Of a stretch of 64,000 nt of DNA, positions 63,208 to 64,000 are shown one piece after another. The notes below the pieces were generated by a model. The model worked only from the letters and a program-made list of their open reading frames with translations, was not told where the DNA came from and ran no database searches. The stretch comes from Thiosocius sp942490985 (GTDB lineage Bacteria; Pseudomonadota; Gammaproteobacteria; Chromatiales; Chromatiaceae), in the NCBI GenBank assembly GCA_942490985.1, contig CALNYW010000002.1, positions 372,001 through 436,000 on the forward strand, written 5' to 3'. The position numbers and the translations under genes are program-made. Position 1 is the first letter of the stretch, and each line of letters begins with the position of its first letter.

Positions 63208-64000
63208 TCAGCCTTTCGCGTGTTTGAGATCCGCAATCTTCACCCGCCACTCCGCCGGGCCGGTCTCGTGCACCGACTCGCCGTGGCTGTCGACGGCGAC
63301 GGTGACCGGCATGTCTTCGACCTCGAACTCGTAGATCGCCTCCATGCCGAGTTCTTCGAAGGCCAGTACCTTGGCTGAGCGGATAGCCTGCGAGACCAGG
63401 TAGGCCGCACCGCCGACCGCCATCAGGTAGGCCGCCTTGTGTTTCTTGATCGCCTCGATCGCGACCGGGCCGCGCTCGGCCTTGCCGACCATGCCGATCA
63501 GGCCGGTCTTGGCCAGCATCATCTCGGTGAACTTGTCCATCCGCGTGGCGGTGGTCGGGCCGGCCGGACCGACCGCCTCGTCGCGCACCGGGTCGACCGG
63601 GCCGACGTAGTAGATCAGCCGGTTGGTGAAGTCGACGCCCTCGGGCAGCCCCTGGCCGCTGTCGAGCAGTTCCTGGATGCGCTTGTGCGCGGCATCGCGG
63701 CCGGTCAGCAGCTTGCCGTTGAGCAGCAGCCGGTCGCCGGGTTGCCAGCTCTGCACCTCGGCGGGAGTGAGGGTGTCGATATTGACCCGCTTGGCCGATG
63801 CGCTGGCCTGCCAGGTGACGTCCGGCCAGTCGTCCAGCTTGGGTGGCGTCAGCACCGCCGGACCGCTCCCATCGAGGTGGAATTCGATATGCCTTGTCGC
63901 CGCGCAGTTGGGGATCATGCCGACCGGCAGCGATGCCGCGTGGGTCGGGTAGTCAAGAATTTTTACATCGACCACGGTGGTCAGGCCGCCGAGCCCCTGC
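63208..64000 (-). CDS. Class I (4Fe-4S) fumarate hydratase, C-terminal part
   Basis: The frame is open to the window edge and gives 263 residues ending at a stop at 63208. It starts within QGLGGLTTVVDVKILDYPTH, then IPNCAATRHIEF (with a cluster-associated Cys), and the beta domain follows (GDRLLLNGKLLTGRDAAHKR, VGPAGPTTATRMDKFTE, GKAERG, ETGPAEWRVKI). It is a fused alpha/beta class I fumarase of FumA type, interconverting fumarate and malate; a tartrate dehydratase is less likely. The N-terminal cysteines lie outside the window. A decayed relative of its end sits at 59519-59711. Confidence 0.88.
   Translation of the reverse strand, partial: QGLGGLTTVVDVKILDYPTHAASLPVGMIPNCAATRHIEFHLDGSGPAVLTPPKLDDWPDVTWQASASAKRVNIDTLTPAEVQSWQPGDRLLLNGKLLTGRDAAHKRIQELLDSGQGLPEGVDFTNRLIYYVGPVDPVRDEAVGPAGPTTATRMDKFTEMMLAKTGLIGMVGKAERGPVAIEAIKKHKAAYLMAVGGAAYLVSQAIRSAKVLAFEELGMEAIYEFEVEDMPVTVAVDSHGESVHETGPAEWRVKIADLKHAKG

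Overview
The window reads as one stretch of a GC-rich gammaproteobacterial chromosome. The conserved blocks (oxyR, fabA, proS, lapG-lapD, pstSCAB-phoU, ilvIHC-pssA-leuA, rimI, prfC, class I fumarase) and a PEP-CTERM/exosortase-linked region fit Chromatiales-like or related sulfur-oxidising bacteria. The taxon is inferred from family resemblance, not from a search.

About 1-33.7 kb is dense, intact housekeeping sequence. It holds cpdA; oxyR next to a rubrerythrin / (Fe-S) protein / DUF3501 operon that carries a well-spaced four-part OxyR-like site; fabA; a REC-HATPase regulator; proS; the LapG-LapD biofilm switch; the high-affinity phosphate operon; xthA, mtaB and rmuC; branched-chain amino-acid synthesis (ilvI-ilvH-ilvC, pssA, leuA); a family 4 uracil-DNA glycosylase; rimI; prfC; and a small BolA-family gene. 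A tandem array of 63-bp double-hairpin repeats of REP/BIME type lies between ilvC and pssA.

About 33.7-39.3 kb is accessory: a PIN toxin-antitoxin pair, a REP-associated (Y1/HUH) transposase, ParDE, a nucleotidyltransferase-fold gene, a broken second copy of the prfC 3' region, a frameshifted exosortase-type acyltransferase and an IS3 remnant. A short palindromic repeat with core GGGGCCAGGCTC recurs between these modules.

About 39.3-55.9 kb is linked to PEP-CTERM. It contains a frameshifted TPR lipoprotein (PrsT type), a PEP-CTERM target protein behind a sigma-54 promoter, and a long minus-strand operon. In transcription order the operon encodes an exosortase-type N-acyltransferase, a ThiF-like adenylyltransferase, a nitroreductase, a membrane-fusion protein, an RND transporter, a sugar-nucleotide epimerase, a glycosyltransferase and a membrane hexapeptide acyltransferase. 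A second N-acyltransferase is divergent. Together they suggest synthesis and export of an acylated, glycosylated small molecule. Many of these genes carry frameshifts.

About 56.2-63.1 kb is a toxin-antitoxin supercluster (two HepT/MntA pairs plus a degraded duplicate of the second, and four PIN-domain pairs), again interspersed with the same repeats. It ends at a class I fumarase that runs off the window, and a decayed piece of a second fumarase 3' end lies inside the cluster. The duplicate at 60.4-61.2 kb differs from its parent almost only by small deletions and begins with 18 G residues, so local sequence quality must be considered before calling genes there dead.
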